64,000 nt of DNA from Azoarcus olearius (GCF_001682385.1 NZ_CP016210.1:744001-808000); one strand, 5' to 3'; counted from the stretch's first letter, positions 44,786 to 54,975 are shown. The notes: generated by a model not told the origin, from the letters alone. Numbers and translations: made by a program.

Positions 44786-47700
44786 ATGACCGACCTGAGC
44801 ATCGCCAAGAAGCTTTCGCCCTACAAGCCGAAGAACAAGGTGCGCTTCGTCACCGCCGCCGCGCTGTTCGACGGCCACGACGCCTCGATCAACATCATGC
44901 GCCGCATCCTGCAATCGACCGGCGCCGAGGTCATCCACCTCGGCCACAACCGCTCGGTGGGCGAGATCGTCAAGGCGGCGCTGCAGGAAGACGTGCAGGG
45001 CATCGCCATCACCAGCTACCAGGGCGGTCACGTCGAGTTCTTCAAGTACATGATCGACCTGCTGAAGGCCAACGGTGGCGAGAACATCAAGGTCTTCGGC
45101 GGCGGCGGCGGGGTGATCGTGCCGTCGGAGATCAAGGAACTCCACGACTACGGCGTCACCCGCATCTACTCGCCGGAAGACGGCGCCACCATCGGCCTGC
45201 AGGGCATGATCAACGACGTGGTCGAACGTTCCGACGTCGATCTCACCCATGTCGCGCCCAAGTCGGCCGACGAAATGCTCAAGCGCCTCGCCTCCGGCGA
45301 CCGCCGCGCGCTGGCGCAGATCATCACCGCGCTGGAAAACGGCGCCTGCAGCGACGACGTGAAGCAGGCGATCAAGGATGCCGCGGCCAAGTGCAAGACG
45401 CCGACGCTGGGCATCACCGGCACCGGCGGCGCGGGCAAAAGCTCGCTCACCGACGAGCTGGTGCGCCGCTTCCGCCTCGACCACAACGACACGCTCCGGA
45501 TCGCCATCGTCTCGATCGACCCCTCGCGCAAGCGCACCGGCGGCGCGCTGCTCGGCGACCGCATCCGCATGAACGCGATCGAGCACGAACACATCTTCAT
45601 GCGCTCGCTGGCCACCCGCGACACCGGCTCGGAAGTCTCGGCCGCGCTGCCCGAGGTCATCGCCGCGTGCAAGCTGTCCGGCTTCGACCTGGTGATCGTC
45701 GAGACCTCCGGCATCGGCCAGGGCGACGCCGCGATCGTGCCCTTCGTCGATCTGTCGCTGTACGTGATGACGCCGGAATTCGGCGCCGCGAGCCAGCTCG
45801 AGAAGATCGACATGCTGGACTTCGCCGATTTCGTCGCGATCAACAAGTTCGACCGCAAGGGCGCGGAAGACGCGCTGCGCGACGTGCGCAAGCAGTACCA
45901 GCGCAACCGCGAACTCTTCACCCAGCCCACCGACGACATGCCGGTGTTCGGCACCATGGCGGCGCGCTTCAACGACGACGGCGTCACCGCGCTCTACCAG
46001 GCGATCTTCCCGCGGCTGGTGGAAAAGGGCCTGAAGGCCAAGGGCGGCACGCTGCCCCTCGTCACGGTCAAGGCTTCGTCGAAGGGCCGCGCCATCGTGC
46101 CGGCCGAGCGCACCCGCTACCTCGCGGAGATCGCCGACACCGTGCGCGACTACCACAAGCATGTGCTGCAGCAGGCGCGCGTCGCCCGCGAGCGCCAGTC
46201 GCTGAAAACCGCCAAGGCGCTGTTCGAGCAGTGCGGCAAGGATGTCGGTTCCTTCGACGAGCTGATCAACTGGAAGGACGGCGAACTGACCCCGGTGGCG
46301 AAGAAGCTGCTGGAGCAGTGGCCGACAGAGAAGGCGCTGTACGCCGCCGACGAATACGTGGTGAAGATCCGCGACAAGGAGATCCGCACCAAGCTCACCT
46401 ATGAATCGCTGTCCGGCAGCAAGATCCGCAAGGTCGCGCTGCCCAACTTCGACGACGACGGCGAGACGTTGAAATTCCTGATGAAGGAGAACGTGCCCGG
46501 CTCCTTCCCCTACACCGCCGGCGTGTTCGCTTTCAAGCGCGAGGGCGAGGACCCCACGCGGATGTTCGCGGGCGAGGGCGACGCCTTCCGCACCAACCGC
46601 CGCTTCAAGAAGGTGTCCGAAGGCATGCCGGCGCATCGCCTCAGTACCGCCTTCGACTCGGTCACGCTCTACGGCTGCGACCCCGATCTGCGCCCGGACA
46701 TCTACGGCAAGATCGGCAACTCCGGCGTGTCCATCGCGACGCTGGACGACATGAAGGTGCTGTACGACGGCTTCGACCTGTGCTGCCCGACCACCTCGGT
46801 GTCGATGACGATCAACGGCCCGGCGCCGATCATCCTCGCCTTCTTCTTCAACACCGCGCTGGAACAGCAGTTCGCCAAGTTCAAGGCCGACAACGGCCGC
46901 GACCCGACCGAGGACGAGTACGCCAAGATCCGCGCATGGACGCTGTCTTCCGTGCGCGGCACGGTGCAGGCCGACATCCTCAAGGAAGACCAGGGCCAGA
47001 ACACCTGCATCTTCAGCACGGAGTTCGCGCTGAAGATGATGGGCGACATCCAGGAGTTCTTCGTGCACAACAAGGTGCAGAACTTCTACTCGGTGTCGAT
47101 CTCGGGTTACCACATCGCCGAAGCCGGCGCCAACCCGATCAGCCAGCTCGCGTTCACGCTCGCCAACGGCTTCACCTATGTGGAGTCGTATCTGGCGCGC
47201 GGCATGCACATCGACGATTTCGCGCCCAACCTCAGCTTCTTCTTCAGCAACGGCATGGACCCGGAATACACCGTGATCGGCCGCGTCGCCCGCCGCATCT
47301 GGGCGGTGGCGATGAAGAACAAGTACGGCGCCAACGAGCGCAGCCAGAAGCTGAAGTACCACGTCCAGACCTCCGGCCGCTCGCTGCACGCGCAGGAGAT
47401 GGACTTCAACGACATCCGCACCACGCTGCAGGCGCTGATAGCGATCTACGACAACTGCAACAGCCTGCACACCAACGCCTACGACGAGGCGATCACCACG
47501 CCGACCGAGGAATCGGTGCGGCGCGCGATGGCGATCCAGCTCATCATCAACCGCGAGTGGGGCCTGGCCAAGAACGAGAACCCCAACCAGGGCAGCTTCA
47601 TCGTCGAGGAACTCACCGACCTCGTTGAAGAAGCGGTGCTGAAGGAGTTCGAGGCCATCGCGTCGCGCGGCGGGGTGCTCGGCGCGATGGAGACCGGCTA

Positions 47701-48052
47701 CCAGCGCGGCAAGATCCAGGAGGAGTCGCTCTACTACGAGCACAAGAAGCACGACGGCTCCTACCCGATCATCGGCGTGAACACCTTCCTCAACCCCAAG
47801 GGCCAGGCCCAGCAGGAGATCGAGCTGGCGCGTTCCACCGAGGAAGAAAAGCAGAGCCAGCTTGCCCGTCTGAAGGACTTCCACGCCCGCAACAAGGCCG
47901 AAGCGCCGAAATGGCAGGCCAAGCTGCAGCAGACGGTGATCGAGAACGGCAACGTGTTCGAGGTGCTGGTCGATGCGGTGCGCTACTGCTCGCTCGGCCA
48001 GATCACCGAGGCGCTGTACAAGGTGGGCGGCCAGTACCGGCGCAGCATGTAA
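44786..48052 (+). CDS. icmF: IcmF, fused isobutyryl-CoA mutase with G-protein domain
   Basis: The protein has 1088 residues, the normal IcmF length. It has an N-terminal B12 domain (DGHDAS, cobalt ligand His31), a MeaB-like GTPase with P-loop GTGGAGKSS (212-220) and NKFD, and then a large mutase domain (about 560-1088). Phe594 (RMFAGEG) and Gln738 (DQGQNT) occupy the positions that are Tyr76 and Arg204 in the neighbouring methylmalonyl-CoA mutase. These match the Phe/Gln pair of characterised IcmF enzymes. It should interconvert isobutyryl-CoA and n-butyryl-CoA, possibly also pivalyl/isovaleryl-CoA. A longer in-frame start at 44600 is unlikely; ATG 44786 begins the conserved sequence. Confidence 0.95.
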   Translation: MTDLSIAKKLSPYKPKNKVRFVTAAALFDGHDASINIMRRILQSTGAEVIHLGHNRSVGEIVKAALQEDVQGIAITSYQGGHVEFFKYMIDLLKANGGENIKVFGGGGGVIVPSEIKELHDYGVTRIYSPEDGATIGLQGMINDVVERSDVDLTHVAPKSADEMLKRLASGDRRALAQIITALENGACSDDVKQAIKDAAAKCKTPTLGITGTGGAGKSSLTDELVRRFRLDHNDTLRIAIVSIDPSRKRTGGALLGDRIRMNAIEHEHIFMRSLATRDTGSEVSAALPEVIAACKLSGFDLVIVETSGIGQGDAAIVPFVDLSLYVMTPEFGAASQLEKIDMLDFADFVAINKFDRKGAEDALRDVRKQYQRNRELFTQPTDDMPVFGTMAARFNDDGVTALYQAIFPRLVEKGLKAKGGTLPLVTVKASSKGRAIVPAERTRYLAEIADTVRDYHKHVLQQARVARERQSLKTAKALFEQCGKDVGSFDELINWKDGELTPVAKKLLEQWPTEKALYAADEYVVKIRDKEIRTKLTYESLSGSKIRKVALPNFDDDGETLKFLMKENVPGSFPYTAGVFAFKREGEDPTRMFAGEGDAFRTNRRFKKVSEGMPAHRLSTAFDSVTLYGCDPDLRPDIYGKIGNSGVSIATLDDMKVLYDGFDLCCPTTSVSMTINGPAPIILAFFFNTALEQQFAKFKADNGRDPTEDEYAKIRAWTLSSVRGTVQADILKEDQGQNTCIFSTEFALKMMGDIQEFFVHNKVQNFYSVSISGYHIAEAGANPISQLAFTLANGFTYVESYLARGMHIDDFAPNLSFFFSNGMDPEYTVIGRVARRIWAVAMKNKYGANERSQKLKYHVQTSGRSLHAQEMDFNDIRTTLQALIAIYDNCNSLHTNAYDEAITTPTEESVRRAMAIQLIINREWGLAKNENPNQGSFIVEELTDLVEEAVLKEFEAIASRGGVLGAMETGYQRGKIQEESLYYEHKKHDGSYPIIGVNTFLNPKGQAQQEIELARSTEEEKQSQLARLKDFHARNKAEAPKWQAKLQQTVIENGNVFEVLVDAVRYCSLGQITEALYKVGGQYRRSM

Positions 48053-48076
48053 GCACGCCCAACCACAACAGAGAGA

Positions 48077-48102
48077 AACGGCGCTTCGGCGCCGTTCTGC
48101 TT
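48077..48102 (+). terminator. Hairpin terminator after icmF
   Basis: AACGGCGC-TTCG-GCGCCGTT (eight pairs, stable UUCG-type loop) is followed by CTGCTTTCT, 24 bp after the stop. The T-tract is imperfect. Confidence 0.65.
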
Positions 48103-48176
48103 TCTGGTGCTGCCTATTTTTTGTGCAGCACGGAAAAATCCTTGCGGCTCAAGCGTCTCCGCGCGCGGCCCACAAC

Positions 48177-48415
48177 TTGTCCACAGCGTGGTCCACGGGC
48201 GGCGTGGATAAAGGCCGCTGCGGGCGTGGAAAACCGCGTCGAACCCGCTTATCCACAGCGCGTGGGCGGCGGGCAGGCAGCAGAAATGCGCCCGGCGTAG
48301 GGCGCGGGCGCGCTTGCCACATTTTTGTGCAAGGCGAAAAAAGCCATTGCGCTCAAGGCGCTGCGCACCGGCCCCACAGCTTGTCCACAGCTTCGCCCAC
48401 GGCGGACGGGGATAA
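48177..48415. other. Cluster of DnaA-box-like 9-mers between icmF and fumC
   Basis: TTATCCACA, a perfect DnaA box, is at 48249-48257. TTGTCCACA is at 48177-48185 and 48381-48389. On the other strand TTATCCACG is at 48203-48211 and TTATCCCCG at 48407-48415. The stretch appears to be two diverged copies of a unit that starts TTTTTGTGCA (48118 and 48322) and ends GGATAAA. No dnaA, dnaN or other replication gene is nearby. The whole gap 48053-48426 otherwise holds only the icmF terminator. Confidence 0.6.
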
Positions 48416-48426
48416 ACCGAAGAAAC

Positions 48427-49806
<1,380 letters not shown>

Positions 49807-49846
49807 CAGCCTCTCCTGTCGCGTCGGGATGGCGGTTGGAGCACCG

Positions 49847-49872
49847 GCGGCGGCCGAACGTTCGGCCGCCGC
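49847..49872. terminator. 26-bp perfect palindrome between PEP-CTERM gene and fumC
   Basis: The palindrome is centred on AACGTT with 13 paired bases each side (left arm ends GGCGGCCGAA). It begins 14 bp beyond the PEP-CTERM stop and 41 bp before the fumC start. Its position suits a transcription end for the PEP-CTERM gene, but no T-tract follows, so it could equally be a protein-binding site. Confidence 0.5.
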
Positions 49873-49885
49873 GGGGTGGGCAGTA

Positions 49886-50626
49886 TCAGCAGCGCCGGCG
49901 GCGCAGCCCGAGGCCCAGCAGGCCGAGCGCGGCGAGCCCGAGTGCGCCCGGCTCGGGCACCTGCCCCACCACATCTGGAATTCCGTCGCGCAGCACGAAC
50001 CAGCGCGGCGCGGCGCCCGACTGCGCGCTGGCGGGACCGAGGAAGAGCGCCACCTCGCCCGGAATCGACGGGAAATAGCCGTCGCCGAAACCGGCGCTGG
50101 CGATCGCATCGTCGGTGATCGTGTCGTAGAAGAAGCCGACCTGGCCCTCGCCCTCGGCATAGGCGAACTGGTCGGAGCGGATCACCAGCTGGAAGGTGCT
50201 ACGCACGCTGTAGGTGGTGTCGTAATGGCCCATCTGCGACCAGGTGACGATGATCTGGCCGGCTTGCGCGGTGTTGACGTATACCCGCGAGGCGTCGTCG
50301 GCGCGGCTGTCGAGGTCGGTGAACAGCGCCGCGATCATGGGCGCCAGATCCTGGGTGTCGAGCGGACGGGTGACGAAATCGGAGACGCCTTCGCCCAGGG
50401 TGACGTAGCCGTTGCTGCCCACGTAGAGGCCGTTGTAGCTGCCGCCGAAGTAGCTGAGGCTGTGGCCGGCGCCAAAACCGTAGGGGCCGCTGTAGCAGTC
50501 GTCGCAGTCGCTCAGCGAGGCAATCTGGCTACCGAGCGCGGTGGTGTAGAGCGCCGCCGAGGCCGCGCCGGGGAGGCAGGATGCGGCCGCGAACAGCGCG
50601 GGGAGGAGCAGGCTTCTCTTTGTCAT
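49886..50626 (-). CDS. PEP-CTERM sorted exported protein with nidogen-like domain
   Basis: The protein has 246 residues. It has a signal peptide (about 1-24) and a C-terminal sorting signal: VPEP, a hydrophobic run (GALGLAALGLLGLGL) and a basic RRRRC end. The middle part (LYVGSNGYVTLGEG, IAALFTDLD, IIVTWSQMGHY) resembles an extracellular nidogen-like (NIDO) domain. The protein should be exported, cut at PEP by an exosortase and placed on the cell surface or in the exopolysaccharide matrix. No exosortase or EPS genes are in the window. A sigma-54-type promoter lies 36 bp upstream. Confidence 0.85.
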   Translation of the reverse strand: MTKRSLLLPALFAAASCLPGAASAALYTTALGSQIASLSDCDDCYSGPYGFGAGHSLSYFGGSYNGLYVGSNGYVTLGEGVSDFVTRPLDTQDLAPMIAALFTDLDSRADDASRVYVNTAQAGQIIVTWSQMGHYDTTYSVRSTFQLVIRSDQFAYAEGEGQVGFFYDTITDDAIASAGFGDGYFPSIPGEVALFLGPASAQSGAAPRWFVLRDGIPDVVGQVPEPGALGLAALGLLGLGLRRRRC

Positions 50627-50661
50627 TGTGAACCTCGCGAGGGTTGAATCCTCGCGGGTCC

Positions 50662-50678
50662 AAGCATTGCCCGTGCCG
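50662..50678 (-). promoter_or_regulatory. Sigma-54 (-24/-12) promoter of the PEP-CTERM gene
   Basis: Read leftward the sequence is CGGCACGGGCAATGCTT: GGCACG at -24 and TGCTT at -12, with exactly ten bases between the GG and GC. The consensus is TGGCACG-N4-TTGCW. Transcription would begin near 50652, giving a leader of about 26 nt to the ATG at 50626. RpoN control of PEP-CTERM genes through the PrsK/PrsR pair is known from Zoogloea-type bacteria. Confidence 0.75.
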
Positions 50679-50769
50679 TTTTAATAACGCACGGATTAAA
50701 TGGGTAAAAGTCTGCTCAAAATCATCCTTTCGGCGTGGTCTGTCAAAGCGTCCGACATGCCGGCGGTGT

Positions 50770-52068
50770 TCAGGTGGCGTCCTCTGCCAGGCGGAACCCC
50801 TGGAATTGCCAGCGCTCCTGCGGATAGAAGAAGTTGCGATAGGTCGCGCGCAGGTGGTCGGCCGGGGTGACGCAGGAGCCGCCGCGCAGCACCATCTGGT
50901 TGCACATGAACTTGCCGTTGTATTCGCCGATCGCGCCTTCGGCGGCGTGGTAGCCGGGGTAGGGCAGGTAGGCGGAGCCGGTGTGCTCCCAGACGTCGCC
51001 GTAGAGTTGGGCGGGGCCGGCGCCGGCCGGCGCCACCGTCGGCCGCAGGAAGCCGGTTTCACGCAGGTTGCCGGCCACCGGCTGCGTGGCGGCGGCCACC
51101 TCCCATTCCGCTTCGGTTGGCAGCCGCCGCCCGGCCCAGGCGGCGTAGGCGGCGGCCTCGTAGTGGCTGACGTGGCACACCGGCTCGTCCGGCGCCAGCG
51201 GCGCCATGCCGCCCAGCGTGTAGTGCCACCATTCCCCGCCGATGCGCTCCCAGTACAGCGGCGCCGACCAGCCCGCGCTGCGCACCTGGGTCCAGCCGTC
51301 CGCCAGCCATAGCGCGGGATTGGAATAACCGCCGGATTCGATGAAGGCGAGGAATTCGCCGTTGGTCACCAGCCGCGACGCGAGCCGGAAGGGCTGCAGA
51401 TAGACGCGGTGGCGCGGCGTTTCGTTGTCGTAGCTGAAGTGCTCGCCCAGCGCCGGGGCGCCGATCTCGTACACCCCGCCCTCGAAGCTCACCCACTCCA
51501 GCGGCGCGCGCGGGCGCTGTGCAGGGTGGGGCAGGTCGAGCCGGTAGGCGGGGCGCAACGGGTTGGCGGCGAAGTTGCGCTTGATGTCGGTGAGCAGCAG
51601 TTCCTGGTGCTGCTGCTCGTGATTCAGGCCGATTTCCAGCCGCTGCAGGATTTCGGCCCACGGCAGGTCGGCGCGTTCGGCCAGCAGCGCCAGCATCCCC
51701 GCATCCACGTGGGCGCGATAGCGCAGCACTTCGTCCACGGTCGGGCGCGCCAGCGTGCCGCGTGCGGCACGCGGAAAGACCTCCCCGATCTGCTGGTAGT
51801 AGGAGTTGAACAACTGTCGGTAGCGCGGATGGAACTCGCTGTAGCCGGGCAGGTATTCGGTGAGGATGAAGGTTTCGAAGAACCAGCTGACATGCGCCAG
51901 GTGCCATTTTGCCGGGCTGGCTTCCTCACAGGCCTGGATCACGTAGTCCTCCACCGCCAGCGGCGCACAGAGGTCGGTGCTGGCGTCGCGCACCCGGCGA
52001 TAGCGCTGGGCCCAGGCGGCGCGGTCGAGTTCGTCGCCGCGATCGGCGGTATGCAGCAGCGTGTTCAT
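50770..52068 (-). CDS. egtB: EgtB-type sulfoxide synthase (ergothioneine pathway)
   Basis: The protein has 432 residues. The N-terminal DinB-like domain carries the iron ligands: a histidine in WHLAHVSW (His59 is likely) and H-x3-H at 150 and 154 (NHEQQHQE). The C-terminal formylglycine-generating-enzyme fold begins about residue 190 and ends with RGGSC and YRNFFYP. EgtB joins trimethylhistidine with gamma-glutamylcysteine or cysteine using O2. No egtD methyltransferase or egtA/C gene is adjacent. The ATG at 52068 follows GGGAGGG and is preferred to an in-frame ATG at 52131. Confidence 0.9.
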   Translation of the reverse strand: MNTLLHTADRGDELDRAAWAQRYRRVRDASTDLCAPLAVEDYVIQACEEASPAKWHLAHVSWFFETFILTEYLPGYSEFHPRYRQLFNSYYQQIGEVFPRAARGTLARPTVDEVLRYRAHVDAGMLALLAERADLPWAEILQRLEIGLNHEQQHQELLLTDIKRNFAANPLRPAYRLDLPHPAQRPRAPLEWVSFEGGVYEIGAPALGEHFSYDNETPRHRVYLQPFRLASRLVTNGEFLAFIESGGYSNPALWLADGWTQVRSAGWSAPLYWERIGGEWWHYTLGGMAPLAPDEPVCHVSHYEAAAYAAWAGRRLPTEAEWEVAAATQPVAGNLRETGFLRPTVAPAGAGPAQLYGDVWEHTGSAYLPYPGYHAAEGAIGEYNGKFMCNQMVLRGGSCVTPADHLRATYRNFFYPQERWQFQGFRLAEDAT

Positions 52069-52179
52069 GGCGTCCCTCCCGGTTTTTTTGCTTCCTGGCT
52101 CCAGCAAAGCAGAGGCCCGGGTGGCCGTCAAATCGCCACCGACGGACAGGCCGTTTCAGGCGTCGCGTTTCCCGCCGGT

Positions 52180-53535
52180 TCAAGGGCTTGCGGCCTGCGT
52201 CCACATTTCGCGCACAGCTTGTCCACCGGCGGCTGTGGATAAGTGCGCCGCGGCGGCGAGCCGACTGCGCCCCGCGGCGAGCAATTCCGGCTGCAGCCGG
52301 CCTTCGTCGAAGGCGCGGCGCGCACACAGCAGCGCACGGTAGAACTGCGCCGGATCGTAGGAAATCAGGACGAGGTCGATGCCGGCTTCCAGCGCCTCCA
52401 CCGCCGCGCGGCAGGTGCCGCGGCGATACACCGCGCCCATGTTGAGGTCGTCGGTGACCAGCAGGCCCTGGTAGCCCCAGCCGCGCCGCAGCAGCCCCTG
52501 CACCACTGCGGGCGAGAGCGATGCCGGTCGGTCGGCGTCCAGCTCCGGCAGCACCACGTGGCCGACCATCATCGCGGCACTGGCGGGCGCGGCGCCGCGA
52601 AACGCCTGCCAGTCGTGCGCTGCGAGCACCGCGCCCGGGGTGTCGAGGCGGGCGGCAAAGTGATGGGTGTCGCGCATGACGCCACCCAGCCCCGGGAAGT
52701 GCTTCAGGGTCGCCTGCACGCCGGCGTCGGCCAGCCCTTCGGCATAGGCGCGGGCCACCCGCGCGACCCGCGCCGGATCGCCGTCGATGGCGCGTTCGCC
52801 GATACGGGTATGGGTGTCGAACAGCGGCCCGCCGTGCGCGGGGCGCAGATCGACCACCGGACCGAAATTCAGCGTCACGCCCAGTGCTGCGAGCCCTGCC
52901 CCTTGCAGACGGCCATAGTCGCGCGCCCGCGCTTCCAGCCCCGCCTCGTCGCCCGCGAGCACGCTGGCCAGCGCCGGCTGCGGCGCCAGCGGCGGGCTCA
53001 TGTGCGCGACGCTGCCGCCTTCCTGGTCGGCCGCGACGATCAGCGGCGGCAGCGCGTTGCGCGCGCGCAGAGCCTGCAGGCGGTCGATCTCCGCCCGCAC
53101 GGCTTCGACGCTGCGCCCGCGCACGTTGTGGCGGCCGAGGTAGATGCCGCCGATGAGGCCGCGCGCGGCGAGCGCCGCGACTTCGTCCGCATCGCGGTAG
53201 CCGATCATGAAGTGGGCGCCAAGGCGGCGCAGCTGCGGGTCCGACGCGCCTGCCGCGAGCACTTCCAGGCGGGCTGCGGCGAAGCGGTGGGCATCGGCCA
53301 GCGCCAGCGTCGCCACCGTGATGCCGGCTGCGGCGAGCACGGCGGCCTCGCGCCACCCCAGCCGCCGGCGGCAGGCGGCGCGCCCCGCCCACGCCGCGCC
53401 GAGTACGCCCGCGACGACCAGCGCGGGCACGATGACGCCGCGCACCGCGAGCAGGTAGGGCGTGTGCGGATCGTGCGCCAGCAGCAGGGCGAGCGCCGCG
53501 CTGCCCCAGCGCAGCAGACGCGCGCCGGCCCTCAC
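52180..53535 (-). CDS. Membrane-anchored glycoside hydrolase family 3 protein (NagZ-like)
   Basis: The protein has about 451 residues. The N-terminus has two to three hydrophobic segments (about 8-95). A GH3 barrel follows with DQEGGSV, KHFPGLGG, DTHH (the Asp-His pair of NagZ-type enzymes) and TDDLNMG with the catalytic Asp. NagZ hydrolyses N-acetylglucosamine from muropeptides in the cytosol; the extra membrane anchor suggests a different location or substrate. It begins with GTG at 53535, overlapping the creD stop as GTGA, so it is likely a fourth gene of the cre operon. The 3' end carries DnaA-box-like sequence. Confidence 0.8.
   Translation of the reverse strand: MRAGARLLRWGSAALALLLAHDPHTPYLLAVRGVIVPALVVAGVLGAAWAGRAACRRRLGWREAAVLAAAGITVATLALADAHRFAAARLEVLAAGASDPQLRRLGAHFMIGYRDADEVAALAARGLIGGIYLGRHNVRGRSVEAVRAEIDRLQALRARNALPPLIVAADQEGGSVAHMSPPLAPQPALASVLAGDEAGLEARARDYGRLQGAGLAALGVTLNFGPVVDLRPAHGGPLFDTHTRIGERAIDGDPARVARVARAYAEGLADAGVQATLKHFPGLGGVMRDTHHFAARLDTPGAVLAAHDWQAFRGAAPASAAMMVGHVVLPELDADRPASLSPAVVQGLLRRGWGYQGLLVTDDLNMGAVYRRGTCRAAVEALEAGIDLVLISYDPAQFYRALLCARRAFDEGRLQPELLAAGRSRLAAAAHLSTAAGGQAVREMWTQAASP
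52219..52242. other. DnaA-box-like pair inside the 3' end of the GH3 gene
   Basis: TTGTCCACC (52219-52227) and TGTGGATAA (52234-52242, the reverse of a perfect TTATCCACA box) form the same paired arrangement seen in the icmF-fumC gap. Here they are within coding sequence, near the protein's C-terminal end. Confidence 0.45.
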
Positions 53536-54863
53536 GCGGCCTCTCCCGGCGCCGTCGCGCCGAGGCGGTACCAGTCGATGCGGCGTGTGGCGAGCATGCT
53601 GGCGGCGAGCGCGGCGAACAGCAGCAGCGCGCCCATCAGCAAGGCGTTGTCTTCGGACAGCAGCACCCCGTACAGCACGCCGTAGAGCGCGGCGATGCCG
53701 CCGCCGTAGGCCGCGCCGCGGCGCGCACTGCCCAGCGCGCCCGCCAGGTAGCTGCCGATCAGCGCCACGCAGGCAGCGGCAGACAGTGCGTAGGCCAGGC
53801 CGAACGCGAGATGCTCGGACAGCGCGACCAGCAGCAGGAAGAACACCGCGAGCGCAAGGCCGACCAGCAGGTACTGCAGCGGGTGGATCGGCAGCCGGCG
53901 CAGCACTTCGGTGAGGAAGAAGGCGGCGAAGGTGAGGACCACGAACAGCACGCCGTACTTCACCGCGCGCTCGGCCTTCAAGTACACATTTACCGGCTCG
54001 ATGAAGCCGACCACCAGCGCCTCGGGGCGGCCGCGGTCCTCGCCGGCGGCGGTGGCCAGCACGCGGTCGAAACTGCGGGCGAGATGGGACACCTGCCATT
54101 GCGCTTCGAACCCGCGCGCGCTCACGCTGCGGCTGAGCGGCAGGAAGCGGCCCTGGAAGCTCGGATGGGGCCAGGGCGAACGCAGCGTCACCGTGGTGGC
54201 ATCCCCGGCCGGTGCGATCGCCAGCCGGGACGAGCCGGTGAGCGCGAGCGGAAAGGCGAACTCCAGCCGTTGCCCGTCCAGCGCCAGTGCGCCCAGGTCC
54301 ACCTGCAGCGCCGCGCCGTCCAGCGCGCCACCGCCGCCGGGGGTGAAGCGGTGTGCGCGGCCGTTCACCTTCACCTCCGGGTCGTTGCCGACGCCACGGC
54401 TGTCGCCGAGGCCGAGCACCAGCGCCGCACGCGCATCCACCAGTTCGCGGCCCTCGTCCAGCCCGAGCCGGGGCGGTACTTCGAAGTGGCCCTGCAGGTG
54501 GGCCGCGAGGTGGAACAGGTTGGCGCGATAGAGACCGCGCTGGCGTGTCTCGACGCTCGCATCGCCATCGATGCCGAGCACGGCCGGCGGCAGCACCAGC
54601 ACGCGCTCGACGATTTCGCGCTGCACGGTTTCCTTGCCCGCGGCGTCGCGCTGGCGCAGCGTCACGCGTTCGCGGTAGCGCACGCTCAGCACCGGACCGA
54701 CCAGGGTCTGCGCCCCCGCGGCGCTGGCGGCGATGTCTTCGACCACCTCGTCCTGGCGCTCGCTGCGGGCGGCGATCTGGGCTTCGATCATCGCCAGCGG
54801 GATCAGCAGGATGATCGACAGCAGCACGATGATGCCGAGCTTGGCGAACAGCTTTCTTTGCAT
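53532..54863 (-). CDS. creD: CreD, inner-membrane protein of the Cre regulon
   Basis: The protein has 443 residues. One N-terminal helix (about 8-28) is followed by a large periplasmic domain (about 30-300) and four to six closely spaced C-terminal helices (about 305-440). The opening MQRKLFAKLGIIVLLSIILL and the region FLTEVLRRLPIHPLQYLLVGLAL are typical of CreD. The family is tied to envelope integrity and, in some Gram-negatives, beta-lactam tolerance; its biochemical activity is unknown. A triple CreB box lies 47 bp upstream, and the downstream GH3 gene overlaps its stop. Confidence 0.9.
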   Translation of the reverse strand: MQRKLFAKLGIIVLLSIILLIPLAMIEAQIAARSERQDEVVEDIAASAAGAQTLVGPVLSVRYRERVTLRQRDAAGKETVQREIVERVLVLPPAVLGIDGDASVETRQRGLYRANLFHLAAHLQGHFEVPPRLGLDEGRELVDARAALVLGLGDSRGVGNDPEVKVNGRAHRFTPGGGGALDGAALQVDLGALALDGQRLEFAFPLALTGSSRLAIAPAGDATTVTLRSPWPHPSFQGRFLPLSRSVSARGFEAQWQVSHLARSFDRVLATAAGEDRGRPEALVVGFIEPVNVYLKAERAVKYGVLFVVLTFAAFFLTEVLRRLPIHPLQYLLVGLALAVFFLLLVALSEHLAFGLAYALSAAACVALIGSYLAGALGSARRGAAYGGGIAALYGVLYGVLLSEDNALLMGALLLFAALAASMLATRRIDWYRLGATAPGEAA

Positions 54864-54909
54864 GGGATTCCCCTCGTGAACATGACGCGGGGAAGTCTCG
54901 GCGGCGGCC

Positions 54910-54936
54910 GTGAAGGCGCGGTGAAGCGAGGGTGAA
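54910..54936 (-). promoter_or_regulatory. Triple CreB box upstream of creD
   Basis: Read leftward, TTCAC occurs three times with exactly six bases between copies (complement GTGAA at 54910, 54921 and 54932). The known CreB-binding 'cre tag' is TTCAC-N6-TTCAC; here it is extended to three half-sites on an 11-bp period, one helical turn. It lies 47-73 bp before the creD ATG, where an activator site would be expected. Confidence 0.85.
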
Positions 54937-54975
54937 GTGGCGCGGGGCGTGTGTGAAACCGTGCCGCGGGGCGGC

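Noticed and set aside
48053-48426. Chromosomal origin of replication
   Set aside because: DnaA-like boxes are present, but there is no dnaA, dnaN, gidA or parAB nearby and no clear AT-rich unwinding region.
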